Shown here: one piece after another, positions 15,004 through 23,386 of the stretch | Layout of the letters: each line of letters opens with the position of its first letter | How positions within the stretch are numbered: the stretch's first letter is position 1 | The notes under the pieces: model-generated | Told to the model about the DNA's origin: nothing | Seen by the model: the letters and a program-made list of their open reading frames with translations, nothing else | Databases searched by the model: none | From: Oscillatoriaceae cyanobacterium M33_DOE_052 | GTDB lineage: Bacteria; Cyanobacteriota; Cyanobacteriia; Cyanobacteriales; Laspinemataceae | DNA length: 34,729 nucleotides | Assembly (NCBI GenBank): GCA_015296065.1 | Contig: DVDU01000171.1 | Coordinates: forward strand, 1-34,729 | Direction: 5' to 3' | Position numbers and translations under genes: made by a program

Positions 15004-16130
15004 CACGCACCGGCATTGGTATCCGCACCGCTCAAGCCCGAGCCGATCGCATCATCGGCCAAATTCACGTGTACGACGGGGCGGGGAAGGGGAAATCCCA
15101 AGCCGCTTTAGGAGTGGTCTTACGCTCGATCGGCCTTGGCATCGATAACCAAGGGCAAAGCCGAGTCTTATTACTGCGGTTTCTCAAAGGGCCAGAGCGA
15201 ACTTACGCCGAAGATGCCGCCATTGCCGCCCTACAGCAGGGATTTCCCCATGCGATCGACCAAGTGCGCACCGGGAGAGCGGAATACTTTGGACCCGATG
15301 AAATCACTAAGTTCGATCGGGCGGAAGCCCAGCGGGGTTGGGATATTGCCAAAGGTGCCATCCTCTCAGACCTCTATTCTGTAGTAGTGTTGGACGAACT
15401 CAACCCAGTGCTGGACCTAGGGTTACTGCCCGTCGAAGAAGTGGTCCGCACCATCAAGCAAAAACCGGAACACCTGGAAATCATTGCCACCGGGCGGTCT
15501 GCCCCACCAGCTCTGCTGGAAATTGCCAACCTACATTCAGAAATGAAACCCCACCACCATCCCCGTGGAGAAAACGATATCACTGGGATAGAAATCTATA
15601 CCGGAGCGGGGAAAGGCAAATCCACCAGCGCTCTGGGGAAAGCCCTGCAGGCGATCGGCAAAGGGATCAGCGTTGACCAATCCCACCGGGTCCTGATTGT
15701 GCAGTGGCTCAAAGGTGGTAGCGGCTACACCGAAGATGCCGCGATCGCCGCCCTACGCACCAGCTATCCCCACCTCGTGGACCACCAGCGCTGTGGTCGA
15801 GATGCCATCGTTTGGCGCAAACAGCAGCAAGAAATCGACTACGTAGAAGCCGAAAGGGGTTGGGAAATCGCCCGGGCCGCCTTAGCTTCCGGGATGTACA
15901 AAACCATCATCCTCGACGAACTCAACCCCACCGTGGACCTAGAGCTGCTCCCCGTGGAGCCGATCGTCGAAGCCCTTTTGCGCAAACCCCGGGACACAGA
16001 AGTAATTATCACCGGTCGCTGTCACAACATCCCCGCCTACTTCAACCTTGCCAGCATCCACTCAGAAGTAGTCAGCCACCGCCACTACTCAGACACCGGC
16101 GTTGAACTCAGAAAAGGCGTTGATTTTTGA
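15000..16130 (+). CDS. Tandem CobO/BtuR-like P-loop protein
   Basis: The 376 residues consist of two homologous halves, each like CobO/CobA/BtuR (cob(I)yrinic acid a,c-diamide adenosyltransferase, corrinoid pathway). Half 1 has GQIHVYDGAGKGKSQAALG with P-loop 27-34, LLLRFLKG, and VVVLDELNPVLDLGLLPVEEVV. Half 2 (from about 197) has IEIYTGAGKGKSTSALGKAL with P-loop from 202, LIVQWLKGG, and IILDELNPTVDLELLPVE. Both halves keep the P-loop and DELN motif. Single CobO proteins have about 200 residues, so this is a duplication-fusion, apparently also found in other cyanobacteria. Activity as an adenosyltransferase is likely for the family but not certain for this form. The TGA stop is the first unit of an A/T repeat array. 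Confidence 0.88.
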   Translation: MTRTGIGIRTAQARADRIIGQIHVYDGAGKGKSQAALGVVLRSIGLGIDNQGQSRVLLLRFLKGPERTYAEDAAIAALQQGFPHAIDQVRTGRAEYFGPDEITKFDRAEAQRGWDIAKGAILSDLYSVVVLDELNPVLDLGLLPVEEVVRTIKQKPEHLEIIATGRSAPPALLEIANLHSEMKPHHHPRGENDITGIEIYTGAGKGKSTSALGKALQAIGKGISVDQSHRVLIVQWLKGGSGYTEDAAIAALRTSYPHLVDHQRCGRDAIVWRKQQQEIDYVEAERGWEIARAALASGMYKTIILDELNPTVDLELLPVEPIVEALLRKPRDTEVIITGRCHNIPAYFNLASIHSEVVSHRHYSDTGVELRKGVDF

Positions 16131-16352
16131 TAATTGATAATTGATAATTGATAATTGATAATTGATAATTGATAATTAGTGGGGGTGGATTCTCACAACC
16201 CCTCTCCCCGGTGACTGAGCGAAGACTGAGTTCTGTAGGGTGGGCAGTGCCCTGGGATTGGTGATGAACAGACTCCTGGGTAAAACACTGCCCACCCTAC
16301 CACTTGGCCTGCTGTAATTATCAATTATCAATTATCAATTATCAATTATCAA
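16128..16352. repeat. Nested inverted repeat filling a convergent gap
   Basis: The outer left arm at 16128-16178 is about seven tandem TGATAAT heptamers; the outer right arm at 16316-16352 is about five ATCAATT copies, its complement. Inside, GTAGGGTGGGCAGTG (16235-16249) and CACTGCCCACCCTAC (16286-16300) are perfect 15-bp arms. GACTGAGCGAAGACTGAG at about 16212-16229 belongs to another repeat family. The unit resembles a small non-autonomous element and could terminate both flanking genes. Confidence 0.85.
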
Positions 16353-16355
16353 AAG

Positions 16356-19091
16356 TCACTCGAACCGCACCAAAATCACCGTACAGCCACAGCCCCGAGC
16401 AATAGATTCTGGGATATTGCCATTAATCGCCTGTTGCAACAACCCCTCGCGACTGGCACCAACCATAACCACATCATAATTGAGCTGGTTCGCCATATCG
16501 ATTATGGCCTCTGGCACAGAATCAGCATAAATGGGAGTAGCTGCCACCGGACAAGAAACCTGCTGAGTCACCAAACTTTTCGCCACATCCATAACCGCTT
16601 CCGTCCGGGCTAATGGAGAAACAAACGGGAACACCTGCACTAAGCGAATTTCCGGCTGCACCGCCACAGCAATCAATCCCGGCAGTAGCCCCAGAGCCGC
16701 TTGAGAATTAGGACCCCCTGCCACGGGCACCAACCAGCGATTAAACAAAGGCAGCGGGCAATATAGCGGGCCGCCCGGTGTGGAATCGGCACTTGTTGCC
16801 CCCACCCCCTCATCTTCCAGCCCCGAACCCCATTTCACCAAAATCACATCCCCCACTGACTGACGCAGCACCCGATCGGTCACATCACCAAAAATTCGCC
16901 CTGGGGTAGAAGTACCCCCCTTCCAACCCATGAGTGTGGCTTTAATGTGGTCAGATTTGATGGTTTCCAGAATCGCCTGCGCCACATCGTGAGCTACCCG
17001 CACCTGAGTATGTACCGGCACTTGTGCCGCTTCTCCCATGCGTACCGCCTTTTGCAACAACCGCCGCGCCTTGGTGGTTGACACCGCAGTTTGCGCCGTG
17101 GGTGTCCCCCGAGGCACCAGCAGCACCTGTAAACACTCCACCTCATAGTTTTTATCCCGAGCGATCGCCATCGCCAGCTTCAGCAGCAAATGAGCCGTTT
17201 GAGGGTTCGCCAGAGGCACCAATAACCGCCCCTTGCCAATTTGGGGCGCTTGGGTTTGATACACCACATAGGAATGATCCCGCATCCCCGCTCTTTCCCC
17301 GCTCAAATATTCCGACTCCGCCCGAATAATATCGCTGCGAGTAATAATCCCCACCATCAGCCGCTGGTCCATCACGGGAATGCGACCAATTTTGAGGCGA
17401 TTGATTAAATACAGCACCTCCGCCAGAGAATCCTTTGCCTGCACCGTCACCGGGGATGCGGTCATAATCTCCTTTAAAGGAGTATTGCCGGGAAGACCTT
17501 GGCGCACAGCATTGTTAATATCTCCATTCGTCACGATCCCCACCAAAAAACCCCCATCCACCACCGGGAAACCTTGGTGCTGAGAATTGGTAAAATAGGC
17601 CAGGGTCTCCTCCATCGTCAGAAACACCGGTAAAGTTTCCACCTCCCGCTGCATCACATCCGCAGCCGTCAGCTCCTGGAGAAAAGCACCAGCGGCTCTT
17701 TCCTTTTTCAGTTCAATTCCATTTAATTCCAGCAACTGGTCATAGAGGGAACCGGGGGAGATTTTCTCGGAAATCAAATAGGAAACCACGCTGCCAATCA
17801 TCAACGGCAAGACTAAATTAAAATCCGTGGCAATCTCAAAAATGATGACTACGCCAGTAATGGGGGCACGGGATACGGCACAGAAAAATGCCCCCATGCC
17901 TGCGAAAGCATAAGTCACAGGGTCTCCCACCCCTGCCAGTTGCTGTGCTGTATGCCCGACTAAATATCCTAGGGATGAACCTAGGATCAGAGATGGCGCG
18001 AACAACCCTCCTGGGGCTCCTGAACCAGCGGCTAACACTGTTAATAAGAAGTGAGTGATAAACGCCATTGCAGAAATCTCTGGACTGGCTTTTCCCGCCA
18101 GTACGAAATCTCGCAAGCCGCTATTATTACGGAAATCTGGGGGGAGCATCCCCACGACTAAGCCGCAAATCAAACCCGCTAACCCCGCCCGCATCGGTAG
18201 GCTCAGGTGTAGCATGCCTCGGTTGAGTTGCTGGGCTATGGTCGCTGCCCGCACTACTGATAGCTGGAAGCAAGCCCCGAAAAATCCGGCCAGCAATCCT
18301 AGTAAGACATAGAAAGGAATCTCTGGGGCGGAGAAAGTAGTAGTAGGATTAATTAGCGCTTGGTTAAGACTGAGGCTAAAGCCCCCCAAAATTCGGGACA
18401 CAGAAGCACCGACGAAAGAGGCCACAATTGCTGGTGCGAGGGTGATGCTTGACCAATCATGGATTAACTCTTCCACGACAAACAGCACGCCTGCAATAGG
18501 GGCATTAAAACCTGCGGCTAAACCCGCAGCGGCTCCCGAGGCAATTAACTGGCGGCGGTATTCCGGGGAAGTGGGCACCCACCGGCTCAACTGCGCTGCT
18601 ACTGCGGCGCCAATTTGCACGGTGGGGCCTTGGCGCCCCAAAGTAATGCCGGAGCCGATCGCCACCATGCTACTGAGCAGCTTCACCACCGCCACCCGCC
18701 CATCCAAAGGCGAACTTACTCCTGCTAATACTGCCTTCACGTGGGGAATGCCGCTACCCGAAGCCACTGGCGCCCACTGTTCCACCATTGCCCCAGCCAG
18801 GAACCCTCCCACCAGACCCACGGCGGGCAAGCACAACCAAGTAAAACCATGATAGGAGGCATAAATCCGCCAGGAGCCTAATGTCCCCCCACCTTGCTTG
18901 AGCAACACCGCTGCCAGTCCAGCAATCAAGCCAATCAGGCACGCTTCCACGATCGCCAGCCGTTTCGGCTGCAGAATTCTCGCCGAAGCTAATCCCGCAA
19001 CTGGGATTCTGGGGAAAAATCTGCCCTGAATGCGTTTTATGAGATTTCCCATACTCAACTGCAGATCAACCACTGTAGCCACAGACGGCAC
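16356..19091 (-). CDS. ClC-type chloride channel/transporter with CBS and USP domains
   Basis: The protein is up to 911 residues from a GTG at 19091; an ATG at 19052 (codon 14) is an equally good start. The membrane ClC part (about 45-440) has the anion-site motifs GSGIPHVKAVLAG, GRQGPTVQIG and GGLFAPSLILGS. The Glu of the usual G(K/R)EGP gate is Gln154 here (CAA codon). The inner proton-path Glu appears kept in VVEEL. A pair of CBS domains follows (about 475-600, DVMQREVETLPVF, EIMTASPVTVQAKDSL), then two USP-like domains (LLVPLANPQTAHLLLKLA, and WLVPVAGGPNSQAALGLL to the end, with GCGCTVILV). It probably moves chloride across the plasma or thylakoid membrane under adenine-nucleotide control. 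Confidence 0.93.
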   Translation of the reverse strand: MPSVATVVDLQLSMGNLIKRIQGRFFPRIPVAGLASARILQPKRLAIVEACLIGLIAGLAAVLLKQGGGTLGSWRIYASYHGFTWLCLPAVGLVGGFLAGAMVEQWAPVASGSGIPHVKAVLAGVSSPLDGRVAVVKLLSSMVAIGSGITLGRQGPTVQIGAAVAAQLSRWVPTSPEYRRQLIASGAAAGLAAGFNAPIAGVLFVVEELIHDWSSITLAPAIVASFVGASVSRILGGFSLSLNQALINPTTTFSAPEIPFYVLLGLLAGFFGACFQLSVVRAATIAQQLNRGMLHLSLPMRAGLAGLICGLVVGMLPPDFRNNSGLRDFVLAGKASPEISAMAFITHFLLTVLAAGSGAPGGLFAPSLILGSSLGYLVGHTAQQLAGVGDPVTYAFAGMGAFFCAVSRAPITGVVIIFEIATDFNLVLPLMIGSVVSYLISEKISPGSLYDQLLELNGIELKKERAAGAFLQELTAADVMQREVETLPVFLTMEETLAYFTNSQHQGFPVVDGGFLVGIVTNGDINNAVRQGLPGNTPLKEIMTASPVTVQAKDSLAEVLYLINRLKIGRIPVMDQRLMVGIITRSDIIRAESEYLSGERAGMRDHSYVVYQTQAPQIGKGRLLVPLANPQTAHLLLKLAMAIARDKNYEVECLQVLLVPRGTPTAQTAVSTTKARRLLQKAVRMGEAAQVPVHTQVRVAHDVAQAILETIKSDHIKATLMGWKGGTSTPGRIFGDVTDRVLRQSVGDVILVKWGSGLEDEGVGATSADSTPGGPLYCPLPLFNRWLVPVAGGPNSQAALGLLPGLIAVAVQPEIRLVQVFPFVSPLARTEAVMDVAKSLVTQQVSCPVAATPIYADSVPEAIIDMANQLNYDVVMVGASREGLLQQAINGNIPESIARGCGCTVILVRFE

Positions 19092-19141
19092 CGAGTAGGG
19101 ATTTGGGCACCAAAACCCCTACCATATTTGAGGTGGTTCAT

Positions 19142-20467
19142 TCAAGCAAGTTTGGCTGTGACTGAAAGTCCGTCAACCATGACACTCGGCGTAAAGCAGG
19201 CGCCATTCCACTGGGCATCACCACCTAGTTCCACCAGGTGCGCCAGAGCGGCATACACATTACCCGCCACCATCGTATCTTTGACTCTACCGACTACTTC
19301 TCCCTGTTTCACCAGGTAAGCCAAGTCCAGATTAATGGAAAAATCCCCAGAGATACCCGGTCCAGAACCGAGGAGCTGATCCACAATAATCCCCTCCTCC
19401 ATCCCCGCAATCATATCCAGCAAAGACCGATATCCTGGTTGAATCAGCCAGTTGTATAATCCCGGCGTCGGATAGCTGCCTAAGCCGGGGCGGAAGCCAT
19501 TACCCGTGGTGGATGTTCCCAGGAGGCGAGCCGTGGCGCGATCGGTGTAAAACTGCTGCAATACCCCAGAGGCGATGAAAATTTGGCTCTGGGTGGGGGT
19601 GCCTTCATCATCAAAAGGGCAGCTAAATGGTCCGGCTTGCGGTTGCTGGGAAATAGTGATGGCATCTGATGTGACATGATTTCCTAACGCATCACTCCAG
19701 GGAGATGCTTTTTCCCAGACTCGCTTACCGTTGAGTGCTGCTTGCAGGGTGCCCCAGAGCATGTCCGCCGCTTTGGCGGTGAATAAAATTGGTACTTGTC
19801 CACTACGCGGTTGAACGTTCTGAGCCGCCCAATCTAATCGCTGCAAGATTTGTTGCGCCACTAGGGTGGGGTCGAGTCGGCCCCGCTGAGTTTGACCATC
19901 ACTCACGGCGAGGAAGTCATCCCCCCGCACCCATTCCGCCGCCACGTAGCAGCCGAGGGTGGTGTCAGTGTAGCTGGAATCGAGCCCATAAGAGTTGAGC
20001 AGGCGGGTGGTTTCTACCTCACATTCCCATTCCGCTGTGCAGATGATTTCTGGGTAAGAGGCACGCAGGAGGCTAATGGCGGTGGCTCCCCACTGCACGA
20101 GCTGTTCTACTGGGACAGTTTCTCCTAGGTCGGGATAGGATATACCGGTGCCAGTTTCCAGCTCGATCGTTTCTGGTTCGTTCAGTTGCGACAGGGCTAA
20201 AGCTCGATCGACTAACTTATTTGGGTCACAAGGCCCGTAGGCAACGGCTAAACCTGGTCGCCCATCCCGCCACAAGCGCAGGGCTGTCCCTTCTGACTGG
20301 GCGCTTTGCAGTTCTTTCAGGCGGTTGGCTTCAAAAAATACTGGTTGGGAGTGCGATCGCGACTGATAAACCTCCGCCGCCTCCGCCCCAGACTTTTTTG
20401 CCAGTTCTAATAGCTGCTCCAGTTCACTCTCTCCCCTCACCCCTACACCCAATTTGTCCTTGGTCAT
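19142..20467 (-). CDS. TldE/PmbA-like protein
   Basis: From the ATG at 20467 the product has 441 residues; a TTG at 20488 is also in frame but lies inside a heptamer repeat. The family (PmbA/TldE) pairs with TldD in a heterodimeric metalloprotease acting on modified peptides and unstructured proteins. The pattern fits TldE: LLELAKKSGAEAAEVYQSRS at the start, an E-S-P-like middle, and the C-terminal barrel with GPFSCPFDDEGTPTQSQIFI, ARLLGTSTTGNGFR, GIIVDQLLGSGP and NGACFTPSVMVDGL. No HExxxH metal motif is present, as expected for the non-catalytic partner. tldD is not in the window. The STRR repeat supplies AAAGGA just before the ATG. Confidence 0.92.
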   Translation of the reverse strand: MTKDKLGVGVRGESELEQLLELAKKSGAEAAEVYQSRSHSQPVFFEANRLKELQSAQSEGTALRLWRDGRPGLAVAYGPCDPNKLVDRALALSQLNEPETIELETGTGISYPDLGETVPVEQLVQWGATAISLLRASYPEIICTAEWECEVETTRLLNSYGLDSSYTDTTLGCYVAAEWVRGDDFLAVSDGQTQRGRLDPTLVAQQILQRLDWAAQNVQPRSGQVPILFTAKAADMLWGTLQAALNGKRVWEKASPWSDALGNHVTSDAITISQQPQAGPFSCPFDDEGTPTQSQIFIASGVLQQFYTDRATARLLGTSTTGNGFRPGLGSYPTPGLYNWLIQPGYRSLLDMIAGMEEGIIVDQLLGSGPGISGDFSINLDLAYLVKQGEVVGRVKDTMVAGNVYAALAHLVELGGDAQWNGACFTPSVMVDGLSVTAKLA

Positions 20468-20556
20468 TAGTCCTTTGTCCTTGGTCAATTGATAATTGAT
20501 AATTGATAATTAACAATTGACAATTATCAATTATCAATTATCAATTATCAATTAAA
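20459..20556. repeat. Heptamer repeats and A/T foldback between tab2-like and tldE-like genes
   Basis: TTGGTCATTAGTCCTTTGTC runs into an array of TTGATAA units (20485-20520) and then its complement ATCAATT (20521-20556), giving a long A/T hairpin directly after the tab2-like stop and before the tldE-like start on the minus strand. It probably affects read-through between the two genes. Confidence 0.85.
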
Positions 20557-21483
20557 TTATGGCAGATTCACCTCTTGCAGCAGCCAAAATCCCGCAAACG
20601 ATTCTGCATCTGGGTCCGACTGCACGGCCAAAAAATGTATTTGCTGTGATTTTTCCTTAGCCTCAGCAAATCTCTTGGCTTCCTGGCGCGTTTTCTCATC
20701 CCGGAAGGAAGCCAAAATCCAACTCTGGCTCGCTCCCGTTTCCAGGATTAATTTCCCCACCCCAGAAACACCGCTACCAAACTCCACCCGCAAAAATGCC
20801 AAGTCTAAGCCGGACATCCACCCCGCCAGAGCCAGGGCCCGCGAGGAAAAGACGATCGCCCCCGGAATTCTGCTTTCTGGCGTTAGCTCCGGTGCAGCCA
20901 CAACATAATTGCTTCCCTCTTTTCCCGGCTCGGTGGTGGTGGCAGAAAAAATGGGGAAAGCCTCGCCAAAATCAATCTGCCACTGGTCCATATCCTGAAA
21001 GTCCGCCGCCGCCAAAGTCACAAACGCCCACTTATCCCCACGCAAAGCATCCGGTAAGGGCGATGGCGGTGGTGTCTCGAAGCGCACCGATGTCATTACC
21101 CCCTCGGCTTTAAAACCCGGTTGGTTGGGATAGACTAGCTCCATCCGCTCCTGCAACCACCTTTGTAGTTGCCCCGTGCGCCGTGATGGCACCGCGTCGA
21201 TACCTTTATCCTGGCAGGCTTTGCTAATCATATTATTCATCTGCCGCCGGAAAAAACGGATTTTCTTCGGCGCGACCCCAGCGATTTGCGTCGCCTCTTC
21301 GATCGCATTCCCCAACCAAACCGAATTCACCTCCGTATTTGGACAAAACTTTTGAAAGCGAAACGGCTTTTCGGAGCCGTATATCCCTGTCGGACTCTCG
21401 CAAATCAGCACTTCCCAGACTTTTTTCCCCGCATCATCCACCATCGGTCGGGAGTAAAAATCCAGTTCCCACGTTGTTCTCAT
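20557..21483 (-). CDS. Tab2/Atab2-family RNA-binding protein
   Basis: The protein has 308 residues and begins MRTTWELDFYSRPMVDDAGKK, the hallmark opening of the Tab2-like family (TWELDF.SRP...D..GKK.WE). In Chlamydomonas, Tab2 promotes psaB translation, and Arabidopsis ATAB2 acts on both photosystems; cyanobacterial homologs are presumed to act similarly but are less well tested. Other family blocks are KIRFFRRQMNNMISKAC, PSRRTGQLQRWLQERMELVYP and the C-terminal SFAGFWLLQEVNLP. Length and both ends look complete. The protein is soluble and cytoplasmic. Upstream is a minisatellite of GGGAGACG units, so its promoter is probably within 110 bp of the start. The nearest AGGAG is about 17 bases away, so the start is slightly uncertain. 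Confidence 0.92.
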   Translation of the reverse strand: MRTTWELDFYSRPMVDDAGKKVWEVLICESPTGIYGSEKPFRFQKFCPNTEVNSVWLGNAIEEATQIAGVAPKKIRFFRRQMNNMISKACQDKGIDAVPSRRTGQLQRWLQERMELVYPNQPGFKAEGVMTSVRFETPPPSPLPDALRGDKWAFVTLAAADFQDMDQWQIDFGEAFPIFSATTTEPGKEGSNYVVAAPELTPESRIPGAIVFSSRALALAGWMSGLDLAFLRVEFGSGVSGVGKLILETGASQSWILASFRDEKTRQEAKRFAEAKEKSQQIHFLAVQSDPDAESFAGFWLLQEVNLP

Positions 21484-22240
21484 CCCGGTTGCGTTTCTTT
21501 CTCCTGGCTATAGTATTGGTTCGTTTGCCGTAGATTTACCCACCTGCCCCGTCCCGTTTCAATCCTACTACCATTTGCCCCCATCGGCGCTTGAGATGGG
21601 GAGATGGGGAGACGGGGGGACGGGGAGATGGGGAGACGGGGAGACGGGGAGATGGGGAGACGGGGAGCCGCCACTTAACAAATCTTTAAAAAAATATGTG
21701 TTATTAGCCATTACCATAAAGGTTATTCTATAATGAATAGTTTTTTCAAGACATTAGCCATCAAATTCGCCAAAAACATCCCCACGCGGTCCCCAGCCCT
21801 GGCTCGGTGTTCTGGCTCCGATTTGTCCTTTATGGTGGGCTCCCCAACGGATTGGCTCACTGTTTCAGCGCTGCTGTGATTTAACGGCGCTCAATTTTTC
21901 TGGTTCTATTCTTTAGGAAAATTTTCTTAAGTAAAATTACCGGCCTTATTTTCTGGTTTAATTTTGTTAAAAATATGACTATATATCCCAAAGATGAGTA
22001 TAATAAAAAAGTGGAGGGAAAGATTAAGACTTTTTAATCAATCTCAGAAAAATTAGTTAGATCAATTCCTCACAACACATAGAGTTCATACCAGAAATTC
22101 AGCCCATCCAGAGGCAAATAATCCTCAACTCATCGGGAGAAGCGGGGAATATAAATAATGATTATCGCCACCAAGCGAAGCGTCAAACTGGATTGGTTGG
22201 ATATAAGTTTCAATCCCAAAGTAAGGGCGGTAAAGTGACT
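21484..22240. promoter_or_regulatory. Long gap upstream of pentapeptide-repeat gene
   Basis: The 757 bp hold a minisatellite (21594-21667) and then A/T-rich sequence. A candidate plus-strand promoter is TATAAT at 21999-22004 with ATGACT at 21975-21980, an 18-bp spacer. After it lies GATTAAGACTTTTTAATC, a short hairpin near 22022. Another TATAAT-like box is near 21728. A 48-codon ORF (21733-21879) has no ribosome site and is not called. The transcript leader would be about 230 bases, unusually long. Confidence 0.4.
21594..21667. repeat. Minisatellite of GGGAGACG/GGGAGATG octamers
   Basis: About nine 8-bp units (GGGAGATG or GGGAGACG, with one GGGGGGAC variant) sit upstream of the tab2-like gene. 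The complement CGTCTCCC is the same unit that is translated inside the membrane protein gene at 24896-25046. Confidence 0.9.
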
Positions 22241-23245
22241 ATGGATACTTACGACATTTTACGGCGATATCACCAAGGTGAGCGTGATTTTAGAGGTGCA
22301 AATCTCCCCGCTGCCAACCTGATTGGCGTCGAGCTGACCCACGCTAATTTATCTGGCTCCAATTTGACAGAAGCCTCTTTAGCGCGAGCCCACCTAAGTC
22401 GCTGTTTTATGCTAGAAGCCAATTTAAACGGCGCCTTTTTATACAGTGCTGACATGAGCTTTGTTAAGCTCAAAGGTGGCCAACTCCGAGAAGCGGACCT
22501 CACCAAAGCAGATTTGAGAGGCTCTCACCTAGCCAACGCTGATTTAGCCGGTGCCAGAATGAGCGGCGCTATCCTCAATTGGGTAACATTTTATCGGGCA
22601 AATTTGGCCGGAGTCAATTTCTGCGGTGCGAACCTCAACGGAATTAACCTCCGTTCCGCCAATCTAGAAGGTGCTAACCTCAATTGGACTAACCTCAGCG
22701 GCGCTCGGTTAAGCGGCGCCAAGTTGAAAGGTGCATTTTTAGAAGGCGTTAAACTCACCGGTGCTTATTTAAACGGGCTAGACTTGGGTGGTCTCAACTT
22801 CAGCGCCATGAATCTGGCGGATGTAAAAATGAGCGGCGCGAAATTGCAAGGTTCCAACTTGACTGGTGCCAACCTCAGCAATGCCCACATGCGTAATGTC
22901 AAAATGGAAGAGGCCAACCTCAAACAAGCGGCTTTATACCAAAGCAATATGATGGGGGGTCAATTCATGGAAGCTAACTTAATGAAAACCGATTTGAGGG
23001 AAGCTGACTTGAGGAATGCTGACCTCCGGGGCGCTAACCTGAATTTAGCCCAGCTTAATGGTGCAGACCTCAGCGGAGCCAACCTCCAAGGTGCTTATCT
23101 CTGGGGAGCTGATTTAGACGGAGCTTGTTTGCGCGGTGTAGATTTGCGGGGTGCCAGTCTGCGAGATGCGGCGATTTTGGGCGCTGACTTACGCGATGCT
23201 ATCCTTGATGGGGCAATTATGCCTGATGGCAATATTCATATCTAG
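22241..23245 (+). CDS. Pentapeptide-repeat protein
   Basis: From the ATG at 22241 the product has 334 residues; the frame extends back to a TTG at 22193, but MDTYDILRRYHQGERDFRGANL matches the typical start of cyanobacterial members (a short helix, then repeats). A GTG at 22235 is also possible. Nearly the whole protein is A(N/D)LxG-type pentapeptides, over fifty in tandem, forming a right-handed quadrilateral beta helix about a dozen or more coils long. There is no membrane segment or signal peptide, so it is cytoplasmic. Function of such proteins in cyanobacteria is mostly unknown. The only partner clue is an isolated position with a long upstream region, so it may be independently regulated. 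Confidence 0.92.
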   Translation: MDTYDILRRYHQGERDFRGANLPAANLIGVELTHANLSGSNLTEASLARAHLSRCFMLEANLNGAFLYSADMSFVKLKGGQLREADLTKADLRGSHLANADLAGARMSGAILNWVTFYRANLAGVNFCGANLNGINLRSANLEGANLNWTNLSGARLSGAKLKGAFLEGVKLTGAYLNGLDLGGLNFSAMNLADVKMSGAKLQGSNLTGANLSNAHMRNVKMEEANLKQAALYQSNMMGGQFMEANLMKTDLREADLRNADLRGANLNLAQLNGADLSGANLQGAYLWGADLDGACLRGVDLRGASLRDAAILGADLRDAILDGAIMPDGNIHI

Positions 23246-23249
23246 GGTT

Positions 23250-23334
23250 TGTCATTTGTCCCTTGTCACTTGTCACTTGTCATTTGTCCCTTGTCACTTG
23301 CAAAGGACAAATGACAAAGGACAAAGGGAAGATG
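23250..23334. repeat. TTTGTCC/CTTGTCA heptamer foldback after pentapeptide gene
   Basis: TTGTCATTTGTCCCTTGTCA is repeated about twice, then faced by CAAAGGACAAATGACAAAGG, so the array can fold on itself. It lies between convergent genes and just before the GC-rich hairpin at 23335. Confidence 0.85.
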
Positions 23335-23364
23335 GTAGGGTGGGCAGGGTACTGCCCACCCTAC
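23335..23364. terminator. GC-rich hairpin between convergent genes, repeat-derived terminator candidate
   Basis: GTAGGGTGGGCAG and CTGCCCACCCTAC are perfect 13-bp arms around a 4-base loop. It is the compact form of the element at 16235-16300. It ends 22 bp after the GT2 stop on the minus strand and 90 bp after the pentapeptide gene. On the plus strand TTGATTTT follows the stem. Confidence 0.6.
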
Positions 23365-23386
23365 TTGATTTTGGTTATGACCAAGC

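Noticed and set aside
16128-16352. CRISPR array suggested by regular A/T repeats
   Set aside because: Units are 7 bp and directly tandem with no unique spacers; no cas genes are present.
21480-21674. ORF of repeated PRLPISPS on the minus strand
   Set aside because: It is the translation of the stop-free octamer minisatellite running into the tab2-like upstream region; no start context supports it.
21733-21879. 48-codon ORF (MNSFFKTLAIKFAKNIP...) before the pentapeptide gene
   Set aside because: It has no ribosome site, no recognisable family and lies in likely leader or promoter DNA.
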